Shown piece after piece: positions 15,792 through 21,495 of a stretch of DNA of 21,495 nucleotides. The notes under the pieces were generated by a model. That model was not told the DNA's origin. It saw only the letters and a list, made by a program, of their open reading frames with translations, and ran no database searches. Source of the stretch: Bacteroidales bacterium GP4 (GTDB lineage Bacteria; Bacteroidota; Bacteroidia; Bacteroidales; Muribaculaceae); assembly GCA_001701065.1 (NCBI GenBank), contig DAAL01000094.1, positions 1 to 21,495 on the forward strand. The letters are read 5' to 3'. Position 1 is the stretch's first letter, and the number at the start of each line of letters is the position of its first letter. The position numbers and the translations under genes were made by a program.

Positions 15792-16553
15792 TCAGACTTC
15801 TATCACTGCGGAGTCGTTGAAGTCGGCGTGTTCGCCGCAGAAGAGGTAGCCGAGGGGATTGCTGACAAGGTGGGTGTTACCGATTGTCAGGTCAGTGGTA
15901 TGGTGCGAATGGCCGTAGATCCATGCTGAGATTCGGCTGTCGGCGATGTAGTTGCCGAGTTCGGTTGCATAGGCGGCATTTAGAACACTGCCTTTATGTT
16001 TCTCTTCGATGGCTGCGAATGTGGGGAGATGGTGAGTGACCACGACAATTTTCTCGGCATCGCTATCTTCCACCGACTGTTTAATGAATGCGAGATTTCT
16101 CTCAAATTCATCGTTGATGTTTTGCGGGACAAGTCGGCGCTTGTTATAAAGAATCTGGGCGTAATCGTTCATGCCGCTTTGGATAGCAATTTCATCAACG
16201 GGTGGTATTCTTGACCAGAGAGTTGATTGGATGAAGTCAACATTGTCTATGCGGACAACTTTATTATGGTAGTAGCCGACATTTGGCAGAAACATCTTTT
16301 GCCAGCTTTCGCCTTGTGCTGCTATGTCGCCGTTGTTGTAAAATTCATGATTGCCCGCTATCATCAGAACCTGACGATAGTTTTCCGAAGCCCACTTCCA
16401 GAATCTGAGATGCGGAATGGTTGTATCAACAAGATACCCTACGTCTCCGGCTATGACAAGCACATCGCCGACCGGTTCCAGCGGCAACGACTTCATGAAG
16501 CGCATGTTCTCATGAAACTCCATGTGCAGGTCAGAGCAATATTGAATCTTCAT
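15792..16553 (-). CDS. Metallophosphoesterase (calcineurin-like)
   Basis: A 253-residue two-metal phosphoesterase. The full motif series is present: DLH (D8, H10), AGDVG (D37), GNHEF (N68, H69), VVTHHLP and YGHSHH, which together make the dinuclear metal site. There is no signal peptide or membrane segment, so it is cytoplasmic. ATG at 16553 is chosen because the DLH strand begins at residue 4 (QYCSDLH), as is normal for the family; an in-frame codon at 16616 would add 21 unrelated residues overlapping the upstream gene. It is last of three minus-strand genes, 28 bases after the small protein. The substrate cannot be told from sequence; such enzymes range from cyclic nucleotide to nucleic-acid phosphoesterases. 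Confidence 0.88.
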   Translation of the reverse strand: MKIQYCSDLHMEFHENMRFMKSLPLEPVGDVLVIAGDVGYLVDTTIPHLRFWKWASENYRQVLMIAGNHEFYNNGDIAAQGESWQKMFLPNVGYYHNKVVRIDNVDFIQSTLWSRIPPVDEIAIQSGMNDYAQILYNKRRLVPQNINDEFERNLAFIKQSVEDSDAEKIVVVTHHLPTFAAIEEKHKGSVLNAAYATELGNYIADSRISAWIYGHSHHTTDLTIGNTHLVSNPLGYLFCGEHADFNDSAVIEV

Positions 16554-16581
16554 TGGGCAAGTTTGTCTAAAGAAATTCTCA

Positions 16582-16830
16582 TCACTTTTGAAAATCGGAC
16601 ATGGATGACAGGACAATTACCGTATCATCATCGGATCTTCCTCCCAACAGACGCATGTCTATGTTGTCGGGGGTGTCTGTCAGGTCAGTCGCAAGATTGC
16701 CGTAGTCACATTGGACGATATGGTCAAGCGTTGCGTAGGTCGGAATTCCCTTTCTCGTTGTTGCCGTAAGCCAAACCTCTGTGTCTGGTTCAAATTTCTG
16801 TAGTTGATTTATCAGTTCTTTAACTGTCAT
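16582..16830 (-). CDS. Small hypothetical protein (MTVKELINQL-type N-terminus)
   Basis: An 82-residue protein from ATG at 16830; a TTG at 16860 in the same frame is less likely. It begins MTVKELINQLQKFEPDTEVW, a pattern shared by many small phage and mobile-element proteins of unknown role in which a short helix precedes a beta-strand pair. It ends with a hydrophobic strand (DTVIVLSSM). It lies between the ATPase gene (31-base gap) and the metallophosphoesterase gene (28-base gap), all in one direction, so it is probably co-transcribed. No motif suggests a function. Confidence 0.65.
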   Translation of the reverse strand: MTVKELINQLQKFEPDTEVWLTATTRKGIPTYATLDHIVQCDYGNLATDLTDTPDNIDMRLLGGRSDDDTVIVLSSMSDFQK

Positions 16831-16861
16831 TATTTTCTCAGGTTTATATAGGTCGGACAAC

Positions 16862-18250
16862 TCAGATTGTCAATCGACTTAAATCAACATCAGGAATGAT
16901 TGACACGGGGAGTTTATCCTTTATCAAGAAGCCCATATATAATGGTATCGTCAGTATACTTCCCTCTCGGCCAACATTATATTGACCTAATTTGATGCCA
17001 TGGTTTACATGATACACGTCCTTGTTCTTCAGAACGGTTGACATACTCTTGGCTTTGCCTGTCTTTGCTTTGACCTCTATAATTACACATTCTCCCTTAA
17101 ATCTAATCAAGAAGTCTATTTCAAGACCGCTCTCCTTATGAAAATAATAAAGTTTCTGACCGGATTTACATAGAAAGTCTGCCATGAGATTCTCAAAGAT
17201 AGCACCTTTATACCCGCGAAGATTACCTGCTAAAATATCGGACTGAGTGCCATAATCAAGCATCCCCATAAGAATGCCTATATCTGTAGTGTAGACCTTG
17301 AAACAATCCGGAATGGAATTACCGGCCAATGGGAGTTCTGTGATAGTGGTGTTGTAGCAACGTTTCGCAATTCCGGCATCTTCCAACCATTGAAGACTGC
17401 CAGAATACTGAGAAGCTCTTCCCCCCTTCTTAACCACCGAATATTGGAATTTCTTATTTTCTTTTGCCAATTGTCTAGGTATCGACTCGAAACACTCCCG
17501 TATGTGAGGTTTGTCCGAGTCCTCAGCGTATTTGACCATATCCTCTTCATACTCTGCGATGAGAGTGCGCTGCTTCTCATATATTAATTCAACATTTTTG
17601 GTCTCAAGATAGCAATTTACAACTTCGGGTAGGCCTCCGACAATGATATATCTGTACAGCAATTCCATCATTGCCTTATGGATGCCTTCCGGAACAATGG
17701 TCTCATTTTCAAAACAAGCCCGTACTGTTTCAATTACATTCGTTCCAATTCCGTTTGCCCACAAAAATTCCTCGAAGTCCAGCGGATACATCTCTACTAA
17801 TGTTTCATATCCCACGGGAACAGAATCTTCGCCTTTATTTTTATCTTTATCTTTACGCTTGCCATATCCTTCCACTCCCAGAAGGGAACCGGTGGCGATA
17901 ACATCGAAACGACCGTCCATCTTAAATGATTTCAAGGCAGTCCTTGCCTCTTTACACTCTTGAATCTCATCAAGGATAATGCACGTCTTGCCACTTACAA
18001 AACGACTGTCTGGAATCAATGCCGAGAGGTTGAGAATGATGGTCTCAACATCCAGATTGCCGGCAAAAGCAGACTTCTTGTCAGGTTCGAGGATAAAATT
18101 CATATAGACTACATTCTCGTAATTGTCATTTGCGAACTTCTTTACGATATATGTCTTCCCGCACTGCCGCACACCTTTTATTACCAAAGGCTTCTTGTTA
18201 TCCGACTTTTTCCAATCAGATAAATATGTCTCGATTTTTCTTTTGAGCAT
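16862..18250 (-). CDS. AAA ATPase with C-terminal DUF4143 domain
   Basis: A 462-residue protein of the AAA_14/DUF4143 family, very common in Bacteroidales. Walker A is GVRQCGKT at 26-33 and Walker B is IILDEIQ with D94 and E95; the GSLLG sensor-like segment follows. The C-terminal domain carries GAIFENLMADFL, SGLEIDFL and CVIIEVKAK, a spacing that resembles a degenerate PD-(D/E)XK nuclease fold. Family members are often accessory and are proposed to act in conflict or mobile-element biology, but no reaction is established. It leads a minus-strand trio with the small protein and the metallophosphoesterase. Its promoter overlaps a four-copy 33-base repeat array, suggesting specific control, possibly autoregulation. 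Confidence 0.9.
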   Translation of the reverse strand: MLKRKIETYLSDWKKSDNKKPLVIKGVRQCGKTYIVKKFANDNYENVVYMNFILEPDKKSAFAGNLDVETIILNLSALIPDSRFVSGKTCIILDEIQECKEARTALKSFKMDGRFDVIATGSLLGVEGYGKRKDKDKNKGEDSVPVGYETLVEMYPLDFEEFLWANGIGTNVIETVRACFENETIVPEGIHKAMMELLYRYIIVGGLPEVVNCYLETKNVELIYEKQRTLIAEYEEDMVKYAEDSDKPHIRECFESIPRQLAKENKKFQYSVVKKGGRASQYSGSLQWLEDAGIAKRCYNTTITELPLAGNSIPDCFKVYTTDIGILMGMLDYGTQSDILAGNLRGYKGAIFENLMADFLCKSGQKLYYFHKESGLEIDFLIRFKGECVIIEVKAKTGKAKSMSTVLKNKDVYHVNHGIKLGQYNVGREGSILTIPLYMGFLIKDKLPVSIIPDVDLSRLTI

Positions 18251-18272
18251 GGTTTCTTTGATTTGTCAACGC

Positions 18273-18303
18273 CAAAATTACACTTTTTCCACCGAATAAA
18301 CAA
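18273..18303 (-). promoter_or_regulatory. Bacteroidetes-type promoter of the AAA ATPase gene
   Basis: Read on the minus strand, TTG (plus 18301-18303) is followed after exactly 20 bases by TAATTTTG (plus 18273-18280), which fits the Bacteroidetes -33 and -7 (TAnnTTTG) elements. Transcription would start near 18266, leaving a leader of about 16 bases before the ATG at 18250. The -33 element and spacer are the first copy of the 33-base repeat array. Confidence 0.7.
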
Positions 18304-18402
18304 GTCTCCATCACACTTTTTCGAGCGAATACACAATTATATGATACACTTTTCCAAACGAATAACCAAGAGACAACTACATTTTTTCAAACGAATAGAT
18401 AA
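18280..18402 (-). repeat. Array of four degenerate 33-base promoter-overlapping repeats
   Basis: Four copies of a 24-base core occur at 18280-18303, 18313-18336, 18346-18369 and 18379-18402, an exact 33-base period with unrelated 9-base linkers. On the minus strand the consensus begins TTGTnTATTCG, continues with n-T-n, and ends GAAAAAGTGT. TATTCG is identical in all four; the copy farthest from the gene has TTA instead of TTG at its left end. The copy nearest the gene is the promoter itself, and the others repeat its -33 and spacer without a good -7 box. Three helical turns per period would put all copies on one DNA face, as expected for an operator array. The plus strand also reads as 11-residue repeats around HFF-x-RI, probably only because 33 is divisible by three. 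Confidence 0.8.
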
Positions 18403-18408
18403 TAATCA

Positions 18409-18440
18409 TTTGCTCTTCTCACTCAAAATGATTACCTTTG
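18409..18440 (+). promoter_or_regulatory. Bacteroidetes-type promoter facing the integrase side
   Basis: TTTG at 18409-18412, a 20-base spacer, then TACCTTTG at 18433-18440 match the -33 and -7 consensus closely. Transcription would begin near 18447 and run toward the HTH gene, whose ATG is about 490 bases away. It is divergent from the ATPase promoter, with the repeat array between them. Confidence 0.65.
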
Positions 18441-18442
18441 CG

Positions 18443-18720
18443 ATGGGTCTTGATGGCTTTGCCACCGCGCACCGGCCTTTGGCCGACATGCGCTTCAAGC
18501 CCACTCGCGAATGCCTGGAGGGCATTTGTCGGGTACAAAAACACAGGCCTGAGAAGGTCAGAATTAGCGTGTTTTAGAAGGTATAACGGGGCGATTTCGG
18601 GGTTTTGTACCCGAAGATTCGCAATCCGTTGAGCGACAACGTGTTCTACGCACTGCATCGGCAAATGAAAGTCGATTAACAACAGTCGAAAACAGTCACC
18701 AATAAGTGTCAAGGCGTTCA
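18443..18720 (+). other. Structured non-coding stretch, candidate small RNA or long leader
   Basis: No convincing protein is seen here; short frames on both strands lack family features. Several stems are visible: CGGCC-TTT-GGCCG near 18474-18486, AATGCC-TGGAG-GGCATT at about 18510-18526, and a perfect 12-base pair TCGGGTACAAAA (18529-18540) with TTTTGTACCCGA (18603-18614). Inside that pair, AAAACAC (18538-18544) can instead match GTGTTTT (18569-18575); the two stems share three bases, so they partly exclude each other. With a promoter ending at 18440 this fits a small RNA or regulated leader for the HTH and integrase genes. A remnant of a mobile element or a recombinase site is the alternative. 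Confidence 0.4.
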
Positions 18721-18937
18721 TCCAGAGCGTCTTTTCTCATATCCGAAAATCACGATTTTAGTCGGTGGAATCCGTTTCCATCTATTATTCACTCCATTTT
18801 TGAACCATATTTGTTGCGCGTCCTCACTTGGGACATGTCGCTCCTTCCTTGTGTGGATACCTGTAAACAATGAGATACGTAGAAATACGTAGAGATACAA
18901 AATCGGCTCCGTGAGTGGCGAAATAAACAGTTCAAAA
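18721..18937. other. Spacer before the HTH gene with short repeats
   Basis: No gene is seen. AAAATC-AC-GATTTT at 18746-18759 is a near-palindrome. Three 10-base direct units with small differences (TGAGATACGT, AGAAATACGT, AGAGATACAA) lie at 18871-18900, about 40 bases before the HTH start. A helical-turn period next to a DNA-binding protein gene suggests operator or recombinase-directionality sites. No TAnnTTTG box was found close to the HTH start. Confidence 0.35.
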
Positions 18938-19699
18938 ATGGCGACATCGAACATTAGAATCAAAAAAGTTTGTGAATGGTGCGGAAGTGAGTTTGAAGCT
19001 CAGAAATGCACCACGCGCTACTGCTGCAAGCGCTGTGCAGAACACGCCTACAAGGATAGGCAAAGACAGAATCGTAAAAAGACGACTGAGGCAAAAGTGA
19101 TAGCAACAATCCTCCGTCAAAAAGAGGAAGCCGTAAGTTGTAAGGAATTTCTGTCTGTTCAAGAAGCGGCGGATCTTATGGGCGTAAAACGTAATGCAAT
19201 CTATCAACTTATCTATCGCGGCAAGTTGAAAGCATACCGCATTACTTCTCGCGTTACACGAATCAGTCGTAAGGATATTGAGGATGTTCTCAGCATCAAC
19301 CCATACGTCAGAAAATCAAAAGTACAATCCACTGTGGCTGATGACAACGGAGAAGCTGTAACCGAGTTTTACACTACTAAGGAGATTATGGAGAAGTTTG
19401 GGGTGAGCAATTCGTGGGTGTTCGCCCAAGGGAAGGCGCACAACATCCCTAAAGTCTATCATCGAGGCAAAACGCTTTGGAGCAAGGTACATTGCGACCG
19501 AGTATTCACGGCTAAGCCGGAACCGCCGAAGGAGGATGACTGGATTTCGTATTCGGAGGTCAGAGCGGAATACAATCTCACGCATGACCAGCTTCATAAC
19601 TATGTGAAGTATCACGGTCTGCGCCGAAAGAAGGTCGGCAAGTACACTTACATTTTACGTTCGGAAATCGATGCCATTCTGCGTCCACCGACTCGTTGA
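18938..19699 (+). CDS. Zinc-knuckle and triple helix-turn-helix DNA-binding protein
   Basis: A 253-residue protein from ATG at 18938; an upstream in-frame GTG at 18911 is less likely. The N-terminus holds a likely zinc site: C12-x2-C15, then C29/C30 and C33. Three MerR/excisionase-like winged HTH units follow: about 71-117 (SVQEAADLMGVKRNAIYQLI), about 145-190 (TTKEIMEKFGVSNSWVF) and about 205-250 (SYSEVRAEYNLTHDQL). Each has the pattern HTH, basic turn, then a strand ending in a D/E-x-x-hydrophobic helix. Such proteins are typically encoded just before tyrosine integrases in Bacteroidales and probably act as excisionase or regulator. The nested GGTTAT array lies 7 bases after its stop. Architecture is clear; the role is inferred from context. 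Confidence 0.8.
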   Translation: MATSNIRIKKVCEWCGSEFEAQKCTTRYCCKRCAEHAYKDRQRQNRKKTTEAKVIATILRQKEEAVSCKEFLSVQEAADLMGVKRNAIYQLIYRGKLKAYRITSRVTRISRKDIEDVLSINPYVRKSKVQSTVADDNGEAVTEFYTTKEIMEKFGVSNSWVFAQGKAHNIPKVYHRGKTLWSKVHCDRVFTAKPEPPKEDDWISYSEVRAEYNLTHDQLHNYVKYHGLRRKKVGKYTYILRSEIDAILRPPTR

Positions 19700-19706
19700 A
19701 GCTATC

Positions 19707-19762
19707 GGTTATTGGTTATCAGTCGGTTATATAGCCGATAACCGAATAACCAAACGATAACC
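19707..19762. repeat. Nested GGTTAT/ATAACC inverted-repeat array
   Basis: GGTTAT occurs at 19707-19712, 19714-19719 and 19725-19730, and ATAACC at 19738-19743, 19746-19751 and 19757-19762. TCGGTTAT pairs perfectly with ATAACCGA across a 7-base loop, and TTGGTTAT pairs with ATAACCAA outside it, with small bulges. The array fills most of the 91 bases between the HTH and integrase genes. It may be an integrase/excisionase arm-site cluster, an operator, or an RNA hairpin that tunes integrase expression; the absence of a following T-tract argues against a simple terminator. Confidence 0.7.
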
Positions 19763-19790
19763 AACTATTTTTACCCCCAAATAAAACTCA

Positions 19791-20915
19791 ATGAATATGG
19801 ATATATGTACAAAAGTGACTTTACGTCAACGCCTGTTGCCGTCGGGAAAAATTACGCTCTATCTCGACTATTATCCGGCAATACGCAACCCCAAGACCAA
19901 CAAATCTCAGCGCCACGAATATATAGGCATTTACCTTTATGGCAATCCAACTAACCGTGTTCAGCGCGACTTCAACCAGACCATGCTTGAAAAGGCGGAG
20001 ATTATCCGCTGCCGCCGTCAAGAGCAGGTCATCAATCGCCAGTTCGGGTTCATCGACCACACGCAGCAGCGCGAGGACTTCCTTGCCTACTTCGAGGAGA
20101 CGACGAAGAAACGCTACCAGAAATGGAGAATCGTGTATATGCACTTCCACAAATTCACCGGAGGGAAATGTACTTTCGGAGATGTGTCCGTGGAGTTATG
20201 CACGCGATTCCGTGAGTATCTTCTTAATGCTAATCAACTGCGACATAAAACAAAAAAGGTCTCGCGCAACTCGGCTGCAGGCTATTTCTCGACTTTCCGA
20301 GCGTTGCTCAAACAAGCATACAAGGAGCGTCTGCTCACCGAAAACATTAATGATTTCCTCGATTATATCGAATGGGAAGAAGTTGACCGCGATTTCTTGA
20401 CGCAAGAGGAACTTATACAGCTGGCACAGACCCCTTGCAAGCATGACATTCTGCGCAGCGCATCCCTCTTCTCGTGCCTTACAGGTCTGCGAATCAGCGA
20501 TATTGAGAACCTACAGTGGAAACACATTCAACCTGTTCCGGCAATCGGTCTGTGCATAGTCATCACGATCCAGAAAACCAAAACGCCGGTCAAGTTGCCT
20601 CTGTGTGATGAAGCCATAGAACTTATGGGCGAGCGCACAGGCGGCAAGGTATTCAAAGGTCTGAAAAGGAGCATGACAGGCAAGCCGTTGAAAGACTGGA
20701 TTGAAGCAGCAGGCATCAAAAAGCATATCACGTTTCACTGTTTCCGCCACACTTACAGCACATTACAGTTTGCGGTCAATAGTAATCCCTACGCCGTTCA
20801 GCAGTCAATGTGCCACAAGGACATCGGCACCACCATGCGTTACACCCACGAAGTCCCGACCGCGCTTCTCGAAACCCTCGGCAAAATCACCATCAAACCA
20901 AAACCGACAGAATAA
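19791..20915 (+). CDS. Tyrosine site-specific recombinase (integrase)
   Basis: A 374-residue phage-integrase family enzyme that cuts and rejoins DNA through a 3'-phosphotyrosine. The catalytic set is complete: R234 in TGLRISDI, H316-x-x-R319 in FHCFRHTYS, H342 in MCHKDIG and the nucleophile Y351 in MRYTH. Residues 1-85 form an arm-type N-terminal domain, and 90-190 the SAM-like core-binding domain found in the Bacteroidetes family. It follows the HTH gene and the GGTTAT array, the normal layout for an integrative element's int module. It may mobilise the defence island or be left from insertion; no attachment-site duplication is visible within the window. It has no preceding Shine-Dalgarno sequence, which is normal here. 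Confidence 0.93.
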   Translation: MNMDICTKVTLRQRLLPSGKITLYLDYYPAIRNPKTNKSQRHEYIGIYLYGNPTNRVQRDFNQTMLEKAEIIRCRRQEQVINRQFGFIDHTQQREDFLAYFEETTKKRYQKWRIVYMHFHKFTGGKCTFGDVSVELCTRFREYLLNANQLRHKTKKVSRNSAAGYFSTFRALLKQAYKERLLTENINDFLDYIEWEEVDRDFLTQEELIQLAQTPCKHDILRSASLFSCLTGLRISDIENLQWKHIQPVPAIGLCIVITIQKTKTPVKLPLCDEAIELMGERTGGKVFKGLKRSMTGKPLKDWIEAAGIKKHITFHCFRHTYSTLQFAVNSNPYAVQQSMCHKDIGTTMRYTHEVPTALLETLGKITIKPKPTE

Positions 20916-21143
20916 ATTTGAAACAAATTCAATTTACTACTTCTTCCCTCTTTAAAAATGATAATTTATTCCAAAACCAGTTTTAATGCAATCTTATGTT
21001 GCATGATATTCCAAATAGTATAATGCCACCGGATTATCTTAAATTCTTATGTAAAATGAACTGTACTGTAAAAAAAGAGTCCTAAAATTAGATTTGTTAA
21101 AGCAAAATAGTATATTTGTATCGTAATTAATTTATTATAAATA
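20916..21143. other. AT-rich spacer between integrase and terminal gene
   Basis: An AT-rich stretch with no open frame of note. It holds a short GCAA/TTGC inverted pair near 20990-21004 and the -7 box of the next gene. The integrase end of the element, and therefore an attachment site, could lie here, but no tRNA end or clear duplicated core was found. Confidence 0.35.
21111..21118 (+). promoter_or_regulatory. -7 box TATATTTG of the terminal small gene
   Basis: TATATTTG matches TAnnTTTG and lies 26 bases before the ATG at 21144, giving a leader of about 20 bases. The only TTTG upstream is 14 bases away, shorter than the usual 19-21, so the -33 element is weak or absent. Confidence 0.5.
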
Positions 21144-21479
21144 ATGAACGACATAGAATACCAAGAAAAATCATCATACTCTATTGATGCTTATGATGCT
21201 GTAAGATATGGCTTTCAATATCGTAAAGCCGCCGAGGAATTGGCCAAATCTGAAAATGAAAGTCTGCATTTTAATCTAATCGAGCCATCTGATGTTTTAA
21301 TTTTTCTAGCTGAAGCTATTTTAAGTGGTGTTACTTACGATATCCTAAAATCCATTGTGACTAAAACGTGGTCACGAATTAAAGAAAAATTCAATGCTAA
21401 CAAAGAAGATGATATTTGTAAAGTCTTCTTGAACGAAGATTGTTTATTAGAATTTTATACTTATATTTTAAGTACATGA
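21144..21479 (+). CDS. Small hypothetical protein, 111 residues
   Basis: A complete frame ending 16 bases before the window edge. The N-terminal half is acidic and mixed. Residues about 48-68 (PSDVLIFLAEAILSGVTYDI) form a moderately hydrophobic, glycine-containing segment followed by a basic helix (LKSIVTKTWSRIKEKFN), reminiscent of small membrane-associated or effector-associated proteins but too weak to call a transmembrane helix. The -7 box and short leader support it as real, and its AT-rich composition differs from the integrase gene. No family is recognised. Confidence 0.6.
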   Translation: MNDIEYQEKSSYSIDAYDAVRYGFQYRKAAEELAKSENESLHFNLIEPSDVLIFLAEAILSGVTYDILKSIVTKTWSRIKEKFNANKEDDICKVFLNEDCLLEFYTYILST

Positions 21480-21495
21480 CAAAAATTTGAACACA

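Noticed and set aside
15777..15800. CTGAA-A-TTCAG near-palindrome between the convergent gene ends as a bidirectional terminator
   Set aside because: The arms are only 5 bases with a one-base centre, so no stable hairpin can form, and there is no T-tract on either side.
16227..16769. Plus-strand frame of 180 codons
   Set aside because: It is antisense to the metallophosphoesterase and the small protein, both of which have clear protein patterns on the minus strand.
18280..18402. CRISPR array
   Set aside because: The units are degenerate, the linkers are only 9 bases, and no cas gene is present.
18263..18577. Plus-strand frame of about 104 codons with 11-residue repeats around HFF-x-RI
   Set aside because: It starts at a TTG inside the ATPase leader, lies on the opposite strand of that gene's promoter, and its repeats follow from a 33-base DNA period; the stretch after the repeats has no protein-like pattern.
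18419..18721. Minus-strand frame of 100 codons over the structured stretch
   Set aside because: No recognisable family, it runs against the predicted promoter, and its length can arise because the region happens to lack stops in that frame.
20916..21143. tRNA end or duplicated core as an integrase attachment site
   Set aside because: No tRNA-like cloverleaf and no direct repeat longer than low-complexity AT stretches could be found in the window.

Overview
The window looks like a gut-type Bacteroidales chromosome (Bacteroides, Muribaculaceae or a relative). The reasons are promoters of the Bacteroidetes form (-33 TTG/TTTG, about 20 bases, -7 TAnnTTTG), almost no Shine-Dalgarno sequences, and the paired triple-HTH protein and tyrosine integrase common in mobile elements of this order. 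Genus cannot be fixed from the sequence. The region reads as an anti-phage defence island next to an integrase.

Positions 1-15776 form one co-directional, tightly packed plus-strand train with gaps or overlaps of a few bases (46 bases at hsdS/hsdR). It begins with the end of a type I restriction-modification locus (hsdS, cut by the window edge, then hsdR; hsdM must lie upstream if present). Next come an ArdC/ImmA-IrrE-like zinc metallopeptidase and a DUF6361 protein. A two-site phospholipase D (PLD)-like protein and a 992-residue SF2/SNF2-like helicase follow. Then come a 1086-residue protein joining a PflA-type radical SAM domain, a cysteine cluster and a HIRAN domain, and a SIMPL-domain protein without a signal peptide. 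The train ends with a RhuM-family protein and a 122-residue protein with an antitoxin-VbhA-like segment.

Positions 15792-18250 hold a minus-strand group converging on the first with only 15 bases between the coding ends. In transcription order it is an AAA ATPase with a DUF4143-type C-terminus, a small unknown protein and a metallophosphoesterase. Its promoter lies inside an array of four degenerate 33-base repeats.

Positions 18251-18937 carry no convincing protein gene. They hold the repeat array, a divergent plus-strand promoter and a structured stretch with a perfect 12-base inverted repeat. A zinc-knuckle/triple-HTH protein, a nested GGTTAT/ATAACC array and a tyrosine recombinase follow. 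The window ends with a short unknown gene behind its own -7 box.

The best candidate for an undescribed system is DUF6361, PLD, helicase, radical SAM-HIRAN and SIMPL (4466-14357). The layout suggests a restriction-like machine: a helicase motor, a PLD-type nuclease, and a radical SAM enzyme tied to a DNA-end-binding HIRAN domain that may modify DNA, RNA or a partner protein. This role is inferred from domains and operon structure only. Whether defence-system catalogues already list this gene set could not be checked here.
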